Source: an uncultured Pseudomonadota bacterium (GTDB lineage Bacteria > Bdellovibrionota_C > UBA2361 > CALMIO01). Taken from it: a stretch of DNA of 58,417 bases. Below are positions 17,551 through 26,827 of this stretch, in pieces (positions within the stretch are counted from its first letter, which is position 1; every line of letters starts with the position of its first letter). The notes beneath the pieces are model-generated. The model did not search any database, was not told where the DNA came from, and saw only the letters and a list, made by a program, of their open reading frames with translations. Position numbers and translations under genes: made by a program. The stretch lies in assembly GCA_937864035.1 (NCBI GenBank), contig CALMIO010000012.1, forward strand, positions 1 to 58,417, in the 5' to 3' direction.

Positions 17551-17988
17551 TTGGTCGTTTTAAGAGGTGTGAATAATAACGAAACCTCGATCTTAATAGT
17601 TGACGATAACCCGCAATACGCCTCTTTGTTAAAGAGGATTATTGAACATCTTTGCCAAGGGGTGGAAGTTAGTATGATTCATGAGATTAAAGCGGCGAAA
17701 GAAGAGATCGTAAAAAATCCACAGAAATTTCAACTTCTCTTTGTTGATTTCCGCTTTCCTAGCGGGGAGACAGGAGGAGATCTTATTCGCCAACTAAAAG
17801 AGCAAGATCTTTTAAAGGATAAGGTTGCTATTCTTGTTACTTCTGAACCATCAGCGGAAAACGTTAGTGAAGCTCAAAAAAATGGAGTATTGGCGGTGGT
17901 CGCGAAGCCATTTGATAAAGAGCAGATCCGAATTCAGATTGAAAGGGCAAAAAAAATCCTTGAACTTAACGCCAGCGAAAGTTTTTAA
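17551..17988 (+). CDS. Single-domain response regulator receiver protein
   Basis: 145 aa with only a CheY-like receiver domain: acidic pair in ILIVDDNPQYASLL (residues 18-19), phosphoacceptor Asp66 in LLFVDFRFPSG, VTSE with the conserved Thr/Ser, and the Lys in VVAKPF. No output domain follows, so it acts by protein contact or is a phosphate shuttle. No kinase partner is adjacent. Start uncertain: TTG 17551 or GTG 17569, both before the domain. Confidence 0.88.
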   Translation: MVVLRGVNNNETSILIVDDNPQYASLLKRIIEHLCQGVEVSMIHEIKAAKEEIVKNPQKFQLLFVDFRFPSGETGGDLIRQLKEQDLLKDKVAILVTSEPSAENVSEAQKNGVLAVVAKPFDKEQIRIQIERAKKILELNASESF

Positions 17989-18002
17989 TTATTTTTTCTG
18001 TT

Positions 18003-18034
18003 GCTGTTTTTTGAAAGCAAATAAATTATTTTTT
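18003..18034. terminator. Possible terminator between convergent genes
   Basis: TTGCT, ten-base loop, AGCAA, then an A/T stretch ending in TTATTTTTT, located between the receiver gene and the convergent RND pump gene. Short stem; weak call. Confidence 0.25.
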
Positions 18035-21000
18035 ACTTAGAACCAGATAAATTGCAGGCACAAAAAAAAGAGTAAAAATCGTGCCGATAAACATCCCCGT
18101 AACCAGAACCCAACCTATGCTATTGCGGGCTCCAGCGCCCGGACCGCTGGCTAAAATTAAAGGAAAATGACCCGCAATTGTTGCAATTGATGTCATTAAA
18201 ACTGGCCGCAAGCGAGTTAATGAGGCTTGTAGGATAGCATTTTTTTTCTCTATTCCATCTTTATGCAATTGGTTTGCAAATTCAACAATTAAAATGCCAT
18301 TTTTCGCAACTAAACCGACCAATGTGATAATGCCAACTTGCGAGTAGATGTTAAGAGTTGTTAATCCCAAAAAAACAAATATTAGAGCTCCGGTCAAAGC
18401 TAAAGGAACCGAGCCAGCCAAGATAATAAAAGGATCGCGAAAGCTCTCAAATTGAGCCGCCAGTAAAAGATAAATCATAATTGCCGCGAAAAAAATCGTC
18501 ATAGTTAATGAGTTTTGTTCCTTTCTAAGTTGGCGAGCTTCTCCGGCGTAATCTATCGAATAACCACCGGGCAAAATTTTTGCGGCCTGCTCTTCTAAAA
18601 CGCTCAAAGCTTGGTCGGCGCTGACATTTGGAGGGTAAGCTCCTTGTATCTTTATAGAGTTTAATTGTTGGAATCTGTTTAAACTTCTTGGAGCGGATCT
18701 GTTTTGTAGTTGTGCTACGGAAGATAATTGAATCGGCTGGCTGTTGGGACCGCTGATAAAGCTCTCCAAAATTTGCTCTGGATTTAAACGAAGCTCTCTT
18801 TTTAGTTGAGTTATTATTTTGTAACTGCGACCCATTAAAGAGAACCGATTGATATAATTTCCCCCAGTTAAGGTAGCTAAATCAAAAGCTATATCTTGCA
18901 AGTTAAGGCCAAAAGCTGCGATTTTTTCCCGATCAAAAATAAACTCGCTTTGGGGCAGATCAAATTTTAGATCGCTTTCGGCGAACATATAACGACCACT
19001 GGCAAAAGCCGCTCCAACTAAAAGCTCTCCAAAATGAGCCATTTCTATCGGTTCCGCTGTGCTTGATAAAACAAACTCTATTGGAAAGTTGCCGCCTCCC
19101 GGCAATGGTGGAGGCGTTGTCACGATAACGCGTAGTCCGGCAATCGAGCTCATTTTTTGCCAGAGATCTGCAGAAATTATCTCCGCAGATCGTCGCCTTT
19201 CCGACCACGGCTTGAGTAAAATTCCAGCAAAGCCTCCATTTGGCGTAATAAGCTGAAAAGATTGTTTGTATTCTTCAGCGGATTCAAAAGTTTTTTGAAC
19301 AGCCACTGAGAAATTAGCTGTTTGCTCAATAACAGCATGAGGATCGGCTTGAACAATCCCAAAAACTATGCCTTGATCTTCACGTGGCGCCAATTCTTTA
19401 ATGGAAAACATGTAAAGAACCGGCAATAATCCAGCAAACATCACACCAAATAGTATTAAAGTTTTGTAATGAGCCAAACCATTTTCAAGTAGTTTGATAT
19501 ATCCCGTTGAAAATAAATTGAGATATTTTTCTAAACGAACCTTTAGAACCGTTTGGTGATCAAGATTGTGGGTAATTAGTTTTGCAGACATCATTGGCGA
19601 GAGTGTTAAGGCCACAAATCCTGATATTAAAACCGCCCCAGCTAATGTAAAAACAAATTCTTTAAACAAAGTTCCAGCCAAACCACCTTGAAGAGCAATT
19701 GGAGCGTAAACAGCCGCTAACGTAGTGGTCATGACTATGATGGGCCAAACGAGCTCTCGAGTTGCCTCAATTGCCGCCTCTAGTGGAGCTTGCCCCAGAC
19801 GGATATGACGCTCTATATTTTCCAGCACCACGATCGCGTCATCAACTACTAAACCTACTGCTAAAACTATTGCTAGTAGTGTTAAAAGATTTAGAGAAAA
19901 CCCAGCTGTGGCCATTATCGCGACGCCGCCAAGGAGCGAAAGCGGGATAGCCGTCAGTGGTATTAAGATTGAACGAAACGATCCTATAAAAAGAAAGATA
20001 ACTACAATTACTATAGTTAGAGTTTCCAGTAGAGTCGTGAAAACTTCGTCAAGCGCGTTTTCGATGTATTCCGTCGCATCATAAGGAACTCCCAGTTCAA
20101 TGGCGGTCGGCAATGTTTTTTCTATTTCCGGCAGTTCCGCTCTCACTCTCTTAATAACATCTAGCGAATTGGCACCCGGCAGTGCCCAAACTCCTATAAA
20201 AGTAGCGGCTTTACCATCAAACCGTACGTCAGAGTCGTAATTTTCTGCTCCAAGTTCGACTTCAGCCAGATCTCCTAACCGGACTATGCGACCAGCATCT
20301 TGCTTGACGATTAGATCATTAAATTCTGACAAAGATCTTAGATCTGAGGAAGCTTTCAAATTGACCGCTACCGTTTCGCCTTTTGTTTGGCCAATGGTTG
20401 CTAAGTAATTATTTTTGAGTAACGCGCGGCGCAGATCGCTAGGAGAGATTTGGTGAGCCGCTAATTTCTGGCTATCAAGCCATATTCTCATAGCAATTTG
20501 CCGTCCCCCTAAAATATCAGCTTTTTGTACCCCGTCAATTGACGATAGACGTGGTTGAACAATTCGCATTAAGTAATCAGTGATCTGATTTTCTTTAAGA
20601 GTTGTTGAAGAAAAGCTAAGATATAAAAGGGCAAATTGATTATCAGCGTTTTCGACGTTGATTACAGGAGCTTCTGCCTCGGTAGGCAGTTCGTTTCTGA
20701 CCTGAGCAATTTTTGATTGTATTTGAGACAAGGCATCAAATATGTTGTAGTTAAGTTTGAGTCTGGCGGTAATAGTGCTGATCTCTTGTTCGCTTTTTGA
20801 TTCGAGGTAATCTATGCCGTCGGCACTTGCGATGACCCGTTCAAGAGGGGTAGTGACGAATCCACGAACTAGTTCGGCATCGGCTCCAACATAAGCTGTT
20901 GTAACAATTACTGAGGCGATGTCGCTTTTGGGGTACTGCCTGACGCTGACGGCGTAATATGCTTTAATGCCGGCAAGCAGTAGTAAAAGATTAACGCAGA

Positions 21001-21043
21001 TCGCCAAAACTGGTCGTTTGATAAAAATATCTGTAAAAGCCAT
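18026..21043 (-). CDS. RND-family multidrug efflux transporter (HAE1 type)
   Basis: 1005 aa, typical AcrB/MexF length. Inner-membrane proton-driven pump with twelve predicted membrane segments in two halves and large periplasmic loops. Begins FTDIFIKRPVLAICVNLLL. The proton-relay Asp pair is in AVGLVVDDAIVVLENIERH. The second-half motif is GLVAKNGILIVEFANQ. The loop residues SIDGVQKADILGGRQIAMRIWLD match the pore domain. Its periplasmic adaptor is encoded 18 bp upstream; no outer-membrane TolC-like channel is nearby, so a shared one is expected. ATG at 21043. Confidence 0.95.
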   Translation of the reverse strand: MAFTDIFIKRPVLAICVNLLLLLAGIKAYYAVSVRQYPKSDIASVIVTTAYVGADAELVRGFVTTPLERVIASADGIDYLESKSEQEISTITARLKLNYNIFDALSQIQSKIAQVRNELPTEAEAPVINVENADNQFALLYLSFSSTTLKENQITDYLMRIVQPRLSSIDGVQKADILGGRQIAMRIWLDSQKLAAHQISPSDLRRALLKNNYLATIGQTKGETVAVNLKASSDLRSLSEFNDLIVKQDAGRIVRLGDLAEVELGAENYDSDVRFDGKAATFIGVWALPGANSLDVIKRVRAELPEIEKTLPTAIELGVPYDATEYIENALDEVFTTLLETLTIVIVVIFLFIGSFRSILIPLTAIPLSLLGGVAIMATAGFSLNLLTLLAIVLAVGLVVDDAIVVLENIERHIRLGQAPLEAAIEATRELVWPIIVMTTTLAAVYAPIALQGGLAGTLFKEFVFTLAGAVLISGFVALTLSPMMSAKLITHNLDHQTVLKVRLEKYLNLFSTGYIKLLENGLAHYKTLILFGVMFAGLLPVLYMFSIKELAPREDQGIVFGIVQADPHAVIEQTANFSVAVQKTFESAEEYKQSFQLITPNGGFAGILLKPWSERRRSAEIISADLWQKMSSIAGLRVIVTTPPPLPGGGNFPIEFVLSSTAEPIEMAHFGELLVGAAFASGRYMFAESDLKFDLPQSEFIFDREKIAAFGLNLQDIAFDLATLTGGNYINRFSLMGRSYKIITQLKRELRLNPEQILESFISGPNSQPIQLSSVAQLQNRSAPRSLNRFQQLNSIKIQGAYPPNVSADQALSVLEEQAAKILPGGYSIDYAGEARQLRKEQNSLTMTIFFAAIMIYLLLAAQFESFRDPFIILAGSVPLALTGALIFVFLGLTTLNIYSQVGIITLVGLVAKNGILIVEFANQLHKDGIEKKNAILQASLTRLRPVLMTSIATIAGHFPLILASGPGAGARNSIGWVLVTGMFIGTIFTLFFVPAIYLVLSKK

Positions 21044-21061
21044 CGAAATATTTTAAATTTG

Positions 21062-22180
21062 TCAGGATGAGTGTTTTTGCTCTTGATTTGAGATTGTTAC
21101 ATTAGCATCGGCTCGCAGTTTAAAAACTCCGCTGATCGCAAATATTTCGCCCTCTTCGACTCCTTGTATTATCGCGACCTTGCCTTGTCGTCTCTCTCCT
21201 AGGGTGACTGTTTTTTCTTTGGAGATGAGCCTCTCTGTGCCGTTAGCATCGAGAGTTTTTTCTATTTTATAGACAAAGTCTCCAAATGGGGAGGCCTTGA
21301 CAGCGGAGATCGGCAAAGTTAATAGTTGCCGTGGAGCTTGGGATCTTAAAAGTATTTTTGCGTACATCTGAGGGAGCAGAAGTGGGTGATTGTTTTCGTC
21401 AAATGCGTTCTCAACCTGAGCTTGCAAATTGATTCCGCGAGTTGCTGATTCAAGGCTAGAGTCAATAGCCGCGACTTTTGCTTGAAAAACTTTTTCGGGA
21501 TAACTGTCAACCGTAAAACTGATCTCATTTCCTATTTGAGCAAGCTCTATGAAACGTTGCGGTATCTGAAAATTAAGCTTTAATTTTGTTGGATTAAGAA
21601 GGTAAACAATTTCATCTCCAGCCTTTATGTACTGTCCAAGATTAACTCGAATAACCCCAAGTATTCCAGAATATGGCGCCACAATTCTTTTTTTCTCTAT
21701 GATTGATTTTAAGGAATCTTCTTGCGCTTTGGCGGCGCGAAGTTCATAATCAGCGTCTTCTAAGGCTTGTTGTGAAGCGGCGTTGTTAGCTTTTAAATTC
21801 TTGGCGCGGTTATAATTTTTGATCGCCCAATCAAGACGAGCGCTTGCTCTGGCTAAATCAGCCTTTTCTGAACTGGTGTTAAGTTCTATTAAAACCTCCC
21901 CTTCTTTAACTAGAGCGCCTGAGGGAGAGTTAATTTTAGAGACAACTCCGCTGTTTTCTGTAGTCAGCATGGCTCCATTGATAGCCGAAAGGAAGCCAAT
22001 TGTTGAGATCTGCTGAGGCCAATTTTCTTTGATTGCAGGAGCAACTTCTATACTTTCAGGTGGAGGCTGAAAATTACCATGGTTGGCGATTGCCAATTTA
22101 ATCTGAATAAATTTAATGAGTCCTAAAAACAGGGTTAAAACCAAGAAGGTTAAAAATACATTTAAAAAAGGACGTCTCAT
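21062..22180 (-). CDS. RND efflux periplasmic adaptor (AcrA/MexE-like, membrane fusion protein)
   Basis: 372 aa. One N-terminal membrane segment (VFLTFLVLTLFLGLIKFI), then lipoyl halves (GVVSKINSPSGALVKEGEVLIEL and IVAPYSGILGVIRVNLGQYIKAGDEI) flanking a coiled hairpin rich in Ala/Lys/Glu (residues ~125-165), and beta-barrel and membrane-proximal domains. Links the pump to an outer-membrane channel. No lipobox is seen. First gene of the pump pair, ATG at 22180. Confidence 0.93.
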   Translation of the reverse strand: MRRPFLNVFLTFLVLTLFLGLIKFIQIKLAIANHGNFQPPPESIEVAPAIKENWPQQISTIGFLSAINGAMLTTENSGVVSKINSPSGALVKEGEVLIELNTSSEKADLARASARLDWAIKNYNRAKNLKANNAASQQALEDADYELRAAKAQEDSLKSIIEKKRIVAPYSGILGVIRVNLGQYIKAGDEIVYLLNPTKLKLNFQIPQRFIELAQIGNEISFTVDSYPEKVFQAKVAAIDSSLESATRGINLQAQVENAFDENNHPLLLPQMYAKILLRSQAPRQLLTLPISAVKASPFGDFVYKIEKTLDANGTERLISKEKTVTLGERRQGKVAIIQGVEEGEIFAISGVFKLRADANVTISNQEQKHSS

Positions 22181-22549
22181 GGTTATAACTCAGTTTTTCT
22201 ATGATTAATTTTACAAGAAATTATCGAAAACTTGCTTTGGTTTAAGCTTCTAAATGATTGCAAAAACAGAAAGGAAAGATACCTTTAACAAAATAACTAT
22301 CATTTTAAGACTTTCAGTTTGATTGGTTTTTTCTGTTTTTAAGGTTTTTCCTTCAGCTCTATTTGATTCTAGGCACTAAAAATATCATCTCTTGCCTTAA
22401 AATACCAGTCGTTTCAAAATGTTAGAGTAATCTCTAATGACTTAACAAAAATCTTTCCTTTAATTATTAAACCGTTTGCTGTTATTAGACGATGCTTGTT
22501 GTAGGTTGCCTGCTAGTTTTTCCCAATAAGTTTTAAGTTGAAGTCGTGT
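22181..22549. other. Divergent intergenic region between adaptor and pilin-cluster genes
   Basis: 369 bp, AT-rich, between a minus-strand and a plus-strand transcription unit, so it must carry both promoters. I could not pick a convincing -35/-10 pair on either strand and see no repressor gene or clear operator palindrome. Confidence 0.4.
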
Positions 22550-23101
22550 ATGTTTTATAATAATTTTCCAGAGTTGCAGAAAGATTCGGTAAAAATTTTT
22601 TATGGGCGGTTAATAATTTTTTTATTGATCCTTTTGGTTGCTCCGGTTAATAGCTTTGCTCTATCTAGCTCGTTTTTTTTAGGACAGGGAGCAAAAGGAG
22701 GAGGAAGTACGGGAGATCCTACAACTACTCCAGCACCAACTAACACATCCCCGCCTGCGCCTACAGCTACGCCAACACCAGCACCAACATTAACTCCGAC
22801 CGCAACTGATACGCCAATGACTCTTCCAACTGATACGCCTTCTTCAACGCCAACCAGCACGCCTCCACCAGCGGCAACATCTACGCCGACTCCAACACTC
22901 ACATCTATGCCGGGTGCGATAGTTACGAGCGGCGCTGCTTATGCAACTTTTAACGATCCTGGAGCGCTAGTTGTGCAAAATCATCCACACCCATTATCAC
23001 CAACTCCGGGTGGGCTTTTAGGAGATTCTGTTGGATCGGTGGAGCATTGTACTCCAGATACTGGGAAAACACAAGATGATGACGAAGTTCCTTGCGGCTA
23101 G
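22550..23101 (+). CDS. Secreted Pro/Thr-rich protein at the head of a prepilin cluster
   Basis: 183 aa from the ATG at 22550 (a TTG at 22538 is also in frame). An N-terminal hydrophobic segment (LIIFLLILLVAPVNSFA) is a signal or anchor. Then comes a Gly-rich stretch, ~70 residues of Pro/Thr/Ser/Ala linker (TATPTPAPTLTPTATDTP style), and a short end with two Cys (EHCTPDTG and EVPCG) and acidic DDDE. Low-complexity linkers of this kind span cell walls or carry O-glycans. Not recognised as a family. It stands 92 bp before the PilX-like gene, suggesting a surface role with the pseudopilus; this is inference. Confidence 0.65.
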   Translation: MFYNNFPELQKDSVKIFYGRLIIFLLILLVAPVNSFALSSSFFLGQGAKGGGSTGDPTTTPAPTNTSPPAPTATPTPAPTLTPTATDTPMTLPTDTPSSTPTSTPPPAATSTPTPTLTSMPGAIVTSGAAYATFNDPGALVVQNHPHPLSPTPGGLLGDSVGSVEHCTPDTGKTQDDDEVPCG

Positions 23102-23193
23102 TGTGGACTTAATTGCCCGTGGTAATCTAAACTTAAGATAGGCTCTTTTTCTATATTTGATAATTTTATAAGAGCAAATGAGTTACAAAAAAA

Positions 23194-25038
23194 ATGAGCA
23201 AAGGTAAAAAAAGAGATGGTTTTGCTCTTTTAAGTATTTTATTTTTGGCTGGGATTTTTGCTGCGCTCATTGCGGTTTATCAGATTGTCGCTAAATTGCA
23301 TATACAATCAGTATCAAGCTACAACATTCTAAATAAAGCAGCTTATTCAGCTGAGGCGGCTTTAAATTATAGAATCTCGCAAATTAAAGTTTTAACTAAT
23401 GGATACTATTATCTGCAAGGTTCTCCGGTTGATGAAAATTCTCCTCCAGTTTGCGCAGATGATAATGTTGGCTCCGGAGATCTTGCTTGTCAAACACATG
23501 TTTTTAACGGCAAAACCGTTTATACTTATGTTGTCCCTTATGGAGAAGAGCCAGATACTCCGAATAGTTTAAAATTGAGACAACCTCCATTTGGAGATAA
23601 ATTTCAATATCTTTCTGGAGATAATTTTTATTATCAGATTAAAGCCATAGTCATTAATCCTGATAGCGGCGAAGTTGAATATTCTCAAGTTAATTTGCTA
23701 GAGATTAAAAACATGCCTCTTTTTCACTTTGCCGCTTTTTACAATAAAGATTTAGAAATTGCATTTAACCGCGCTATTCAACTTACTGGCCCAATACATA
23801 CAAACGGCGATCTTTATCTTGACAGTTCAACTTCTCATTTGGAGCTTGGTGGGCAGGTTACCGCGAGTGGCGATATCTATCGAGGAAGAAAAGATGGTGT
23901 TACCCCAAGCTGTCGCTCTTTTACAGTAAGCGCCTTAGATCCGATCAATCCTCTCAATTTAATCCCAAATTGCAATGAACGTACTCTTGTAACCCAACAG
24001 GATTTAATACCCTTTAGAGGAGGGGTGCGTCGCAAAATACCCACAGTCGCGACGCCTCCGGTAGCTGATATTTTGGGAAGAGGACCGGGTAATTTTTATT
24101 TTACTCATGCTGATTTGAGGTTAACTATGATGGCTAATGGTGATGGCACCCATTCTGACGTGCAGGTGCGAGACCTTAATAACAATAATACTTCTCATAC
24201 AGATGTATTGAGATTTTGTCCCGGCACCATAGGTGGTTTTGCTGTGGGTTCAAGTAATTTTTATAATAAACAAAATCAACTCTGTGTTCATGTTTTTGAT
24301 ATTGATCTGCAAGCGCTCTTTGATTGTTTATATAACTCAAATTGGTTTTCTACTGGTAAAGCTTTAGATTCAAATATTGACCGAGGAGGCTTGGTGTTTT
24401 ACTTCGCGATTGAGGATAGTGGTATCGGAGTGAATAACAATTGTCCTGATGCGGGTGGAAGTTCTGGCAATGCCGTTAGAATTAATAACGCCTCTAAAAT
24501 AGGCGCGTCAAATCCAGCCACGCCTCTACCTTTGGGTTTAACGATTGTTACGGATCGAGCTATTTATATTCGGGGCGATCTTAACAAAGATACATTTGAT
24601 ATTTTAAAAGTTGGCGTTTTGGCTGATTTTGTCAATGTCTTATCCCAAAATTGGTCTGATGCCGCGCATGTAATGACAACCTCGCCTATTTCTACGGCAA
24701 CTCATACTTTTGTTAACGCTTCTTTTTTGGCGGGAACTTTTACTACTGGTGGTTCTGAGGGGGTTGGTGGTCAAGGTGGTGTTTATGGCGGCGGGCTAGA
24801 GAATTTTTTTACTCTGCATGAAGATTGGACTGATGTTCTCTTACATTTCCGCGGTTCGTTAGTTAGTTTAGGAAATCCGATTGCTTGGCAAGGTTTGATG
24901 GGTGGTTGGGCGTCTCAACCATATCATCCGCCAACTCGTAGTTTTGCTTTTGATGATAAGCTCTATCATCCGGTAAATTTGCCTCCTCTAACGATTCGAG
25001 GCGGAACCATAAAATCTTATGGCTTTTTGAAAAATTAA
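23194..25038 (+). CDS. PilX/GspK-like large minor pilin
   Basis: 614 aa. A short basic leader ends in Gly (MSKGKKRDG), then FALLSILFLAGIFAALIAVYQ, a prepilin-type hydrophobic helix with no Glu at position 5, as in GspK/PilX. Next comes the family's AYSAEAALNYRISQIK helix. The ~520-residue exported part includes a repetitive beta-rich region (LTGPIHTNGDLYLDSSTSHLELGGQVTASGDIY is typical of pilus-assembly PilX-like proteins) and several Cys. Pre-pilin peptidase would cleave after Gly9. Expected at the tip of a type IV pilus or secretion pseudopilus. Followed by the FimT-like gene after 4 bp. Confidence 0.8.
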   Translation: MSKGKKRDGFALLSILFLAGIFAALIAVYQIVAKLHIQSVSSYNILNKAAYSAEAALNYRISQIKVLTNGYYYLQGSPVDENSPPVCADDNVGSGDLACQTHVFNGKTVYTYVVPYGEEPDTPNSLKLRQPPFGDKFQYLSGDNFYYQIKAIVINPDSGEVEYSQVNLLEIKNMPLFHFAAFYNKDLEIAFNRAIQLTGPIHTNGDLYLDSSTSHLELGGQVTASGDIYRGRKDGVTPSCRSFTVSALDPINPLNLIPNCNERTLVTQQDLIPFRGGVRRKIPTVATPPVADILGRGPGNFYFTHADLRLTMMANGDGTHSDVQVRDLNNNNTSHTDVLRFCPGTIGGFAVGSSNFYNKQNQLCVHVFDIDLQALFDCLYNSNWFSTGKALDSNIDRGGLVFYFAIEDSGIGVNNNCPDAGGSSGNAVRINNASKIGASNPATPLPLGLTIVTDRAIYIRGDLNKDTFDILKVGVLADFVNVLSQNWSDAAHVMTTSPISTATHTFVNASFLAGTFTTGGSEGVGGQGGVYGGGLENFFTLHEDWTDVLLHFRGSLVSLGNPIAWQGLMGGWASQPYHPPTRSFAFDDKLYHPVNLPPLTIRGGTIKSYGFLKN

Positions 25039-25042
25039 ATAA

Positions 25043-25495
25043 ATGATCAGAGTAAACAACGGGTTTACGGTTTTAGAATTGTTGGTGGCAATGGCGTGCG
25101 CCGCTATTTTAATCTCGATCGCGGTTTTAAGTTTGCACTCACTCAAACAACCAGCGCGAAATAGCGGCGATATGCTAGCTGCTTTTATGCGGGGTATGCG
25201 GATGAGAGCTCTAGCGACATCGAAATTCATAGTAGTCTCGCCTGATAGCGAGACGGTCGCTTACGCCGACACTTTGCCGGCTTGTCCAGTGGGATCATTT
25301 ACCAGAAATTCGAGCCACAATCCTCCTGAAGACACTTTTAGGATCGCTAACGGAGCTTATTTTTTGGAAACTAATTGGTGGATCTGTTTTAATCGGAATG
25401 GTTTTGCTAGTCAAAGTTTAATTGTTCAGATATCAGATGGAAATGAAACAAGAAATGTGCAGATTTCATCAGGAGGAGCAGTTCGGCATTATTGA
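25043..25495 (+). CDS. FimT/GspH-like prepilin
   Basis: 150 aa. Leader MIRVNNG followed by FTVLELLVAMACAAILISIAVLS with Glu5, the prepilin cleavage/methylation signature. The short C-terminal domain has a disulfide candidate pair (LPACPVGS, WWICFNRNGFA) and the FNRNG...QISDGNETRNVQISSGGAV pattern typical of FimT/GspH C-termini. Minor pilin that primes pilus assembly; membrane-embedded until assembled. Four bp after the PilX-like gene, so the same operon. Confidence 0.85.
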   Translation: MIRVNNGFTVLELLVAMACAAILISIAVLSLHSLKQPARNSGDMLAAFMRGMRMRALATSKFIVVSPDSETVAYADTLPACPVGSFTRNSSHNPPEDTFRIANGAYFLETNWWICFNRNGFASQSLIVQISDGNETRNVQISSGGAVRHY

Positions 25496-25544
25496 TTTGT
25501 TAAGCCGGGCGCCGTTTTGTTTAACGTAGCTGTGTAAGTTTTTT

Positions 25545-25931
25545 ATGAATATTTCTTGGCAAAAAGGATTTACTTTAATTGAAATTATGGCCGCTCTTTT
25601 TATTTTAGGGTTGATAGCGGCGGCAGTTGCCTTGGGTGTGCAAACTATGACGAAACTAAATTACCGAGCAACAGTTAAAAGTGGAGCAATTTGGGCGGTG
25701 GTCAAGACGCTCGAAAATGCCCGTGGTCTTGAGCCTCACTCTATATCGAGCGGAACTGAGAATGTTACTTTAAACGGCATAACTTATTCGGTTGAAAGGA
25801 TAGTTTGTCCAGCCGCAACGGCGGCTTTGTATTGCAATACCATGGATATGTGGGAACTGCAAATTCGTGCTCTTTATCAAGGCGAGGAGATGTATTCTCT
25901 TTCAACAATTTATTATGGCGATTTGAGATGA
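25545..25931 (+). CDS. PilV/GspI-like prepilin
   Basis: 128 aa. Leader MNISWQKG, then FTLIEIMAALFILGLIAAAVALG with Glu5. Small C-terminal domain with a Cys pair (RIVCPAATAALYC). Size, position and helix resemble PilV/GspI minor pilins. Its TGA overlaps the ATG of the next gene (ATGA). Confidence 0.82.
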   Translation: MNISWQKGFTLIEIMAALFILGLIAAAVALGVQTMTKLNYRATVKSGAIWAVVKTLENARGLEPHSISSGTENVTLNGITYSVERIVCPAATAALYCNTMDMWELQIRALYQGEEMYSLSTIYYGDLR

Positions 25932-26827
25932 TTTATCAAATTAGATTTTTAGCATCGCGGCAACGAGGATTCTCTCTGATTGAACTTTTAATTGGATTAT
26001 TGATTAGCTCGGTGATTCTTGCCGCCGTAATGAGCTCTTTTTTATCGACCAAAAGATCATTGGCGCGCGACACTGTTTACAGCAGGATTCAGCAGAATTT
26101 GGAAGCGGCTCTTAATATTATAGCTCAAGATATTAAGAATGCCGGCAATCTTTTAAATGATCTTGCTCCCGTGTTTGAGTTGACAAATGGCGCTGGCGCA
26201 TCACCCGATCAGCTGATTATAAGAAGAGGCTTGCGAATTGGGGCTCTGCCAGTTTGTCAAAATATCACCTCCGGCTCTTCAGATCTGATTTATGCTGGTT
26301 TTGTTGTTTGGAATTTACCCGGGTGTATTTATTCGTTACAGCAGGGAACATTTAATATTTGGGATCATTATAATCTGACTAATGCTCCTGTTTTGGCTTA
26401 TATTTATAATGTTTACTCAAATGTCGGGGAGTTTTTTCAGCTGAATTCTTTTACCGATACTGCAAACACAAATTTAACATTATCTCGCGTTGACACTTGG
26501 ACTTATGGTTATACGGCTGGGCAAGCCAATGTCTACTTGCTAGAGCAGAAAAGGTATTATATTTCTGGTAATAATCTTATGATGACTACTACCGGCGGGC
26601 CTCTTTCAACCAACGGCAATTCGTTAGTTGCTTTTAACATTAAAAATATTCAGATTACTTTTTCTTTGAATGATGGTACGACAACCAGCACTTTCTTACC
26701 AAGCAACTATTGGCGAGTTGTTAAATCAGTAAGAGTGATAATTACTGGATTTGATTCTTATCTTGGAGAAGAGGTTGTGAAGACTGCTGAGGGCACATTT
26801 GCCGTTCGTGCTTCTTTAACATCGTAG
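25928..26827 (+). CDS. PilW/GspJ-like prepilin
   Basis: 299 aa. The start is the ATG at 25928, which overlaps the preceding stop. Earlier in-frame codons lie inside the PilV-like gene and would place the cleavage site ~50 residues in. Leader MIYQIRFLASRQRG, then FSLIELLIGLLISSVILAAVMS with Glu5, followed by NLEAALNIIAQDIKNAG, a PilW hallmark. Beta-rich C-terminal domain. Last of the pilin cluster; its stop abuts the stop of convergent ddl. PilY1 is not present. Confidence 0.87.
   Translation: MIYQIRFLASRQRGFSLIELLIGLLISSVILAAVMSSFLSTKRSLARDTVYSRIQQNLEAALNIIAQDIKNAGNLLNDLAPVFELTNGAGASPDQLIIRRGLRIGALPVCQNITSGSSDLIYAGFVVWNLPGCIYSLQQGTFNIWDHYNLTNAPVLAYIYNVYSNVGEFFQLNSFTDTANTNLTLSRVDTWTYGYTAGQANVYLLEQKRYYISGNNLMMTTTGGPLSTNGNSLVAFNIKNIQITFSLNDGTTTSTFLPSNYWRVVKSVRVIITGFDSYLGEEVVKTAEGTFAVRASLTS

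Noticed and set aside
25805..25927. Earlier in-frame start for the PilW-like protein
   Set aside because: It would place ~41 extra residues before the prepilin leader and lie inside the PilV-like gene. The ATG overlapping the preceding stop at 25928 gives a normal 14-residue leader.
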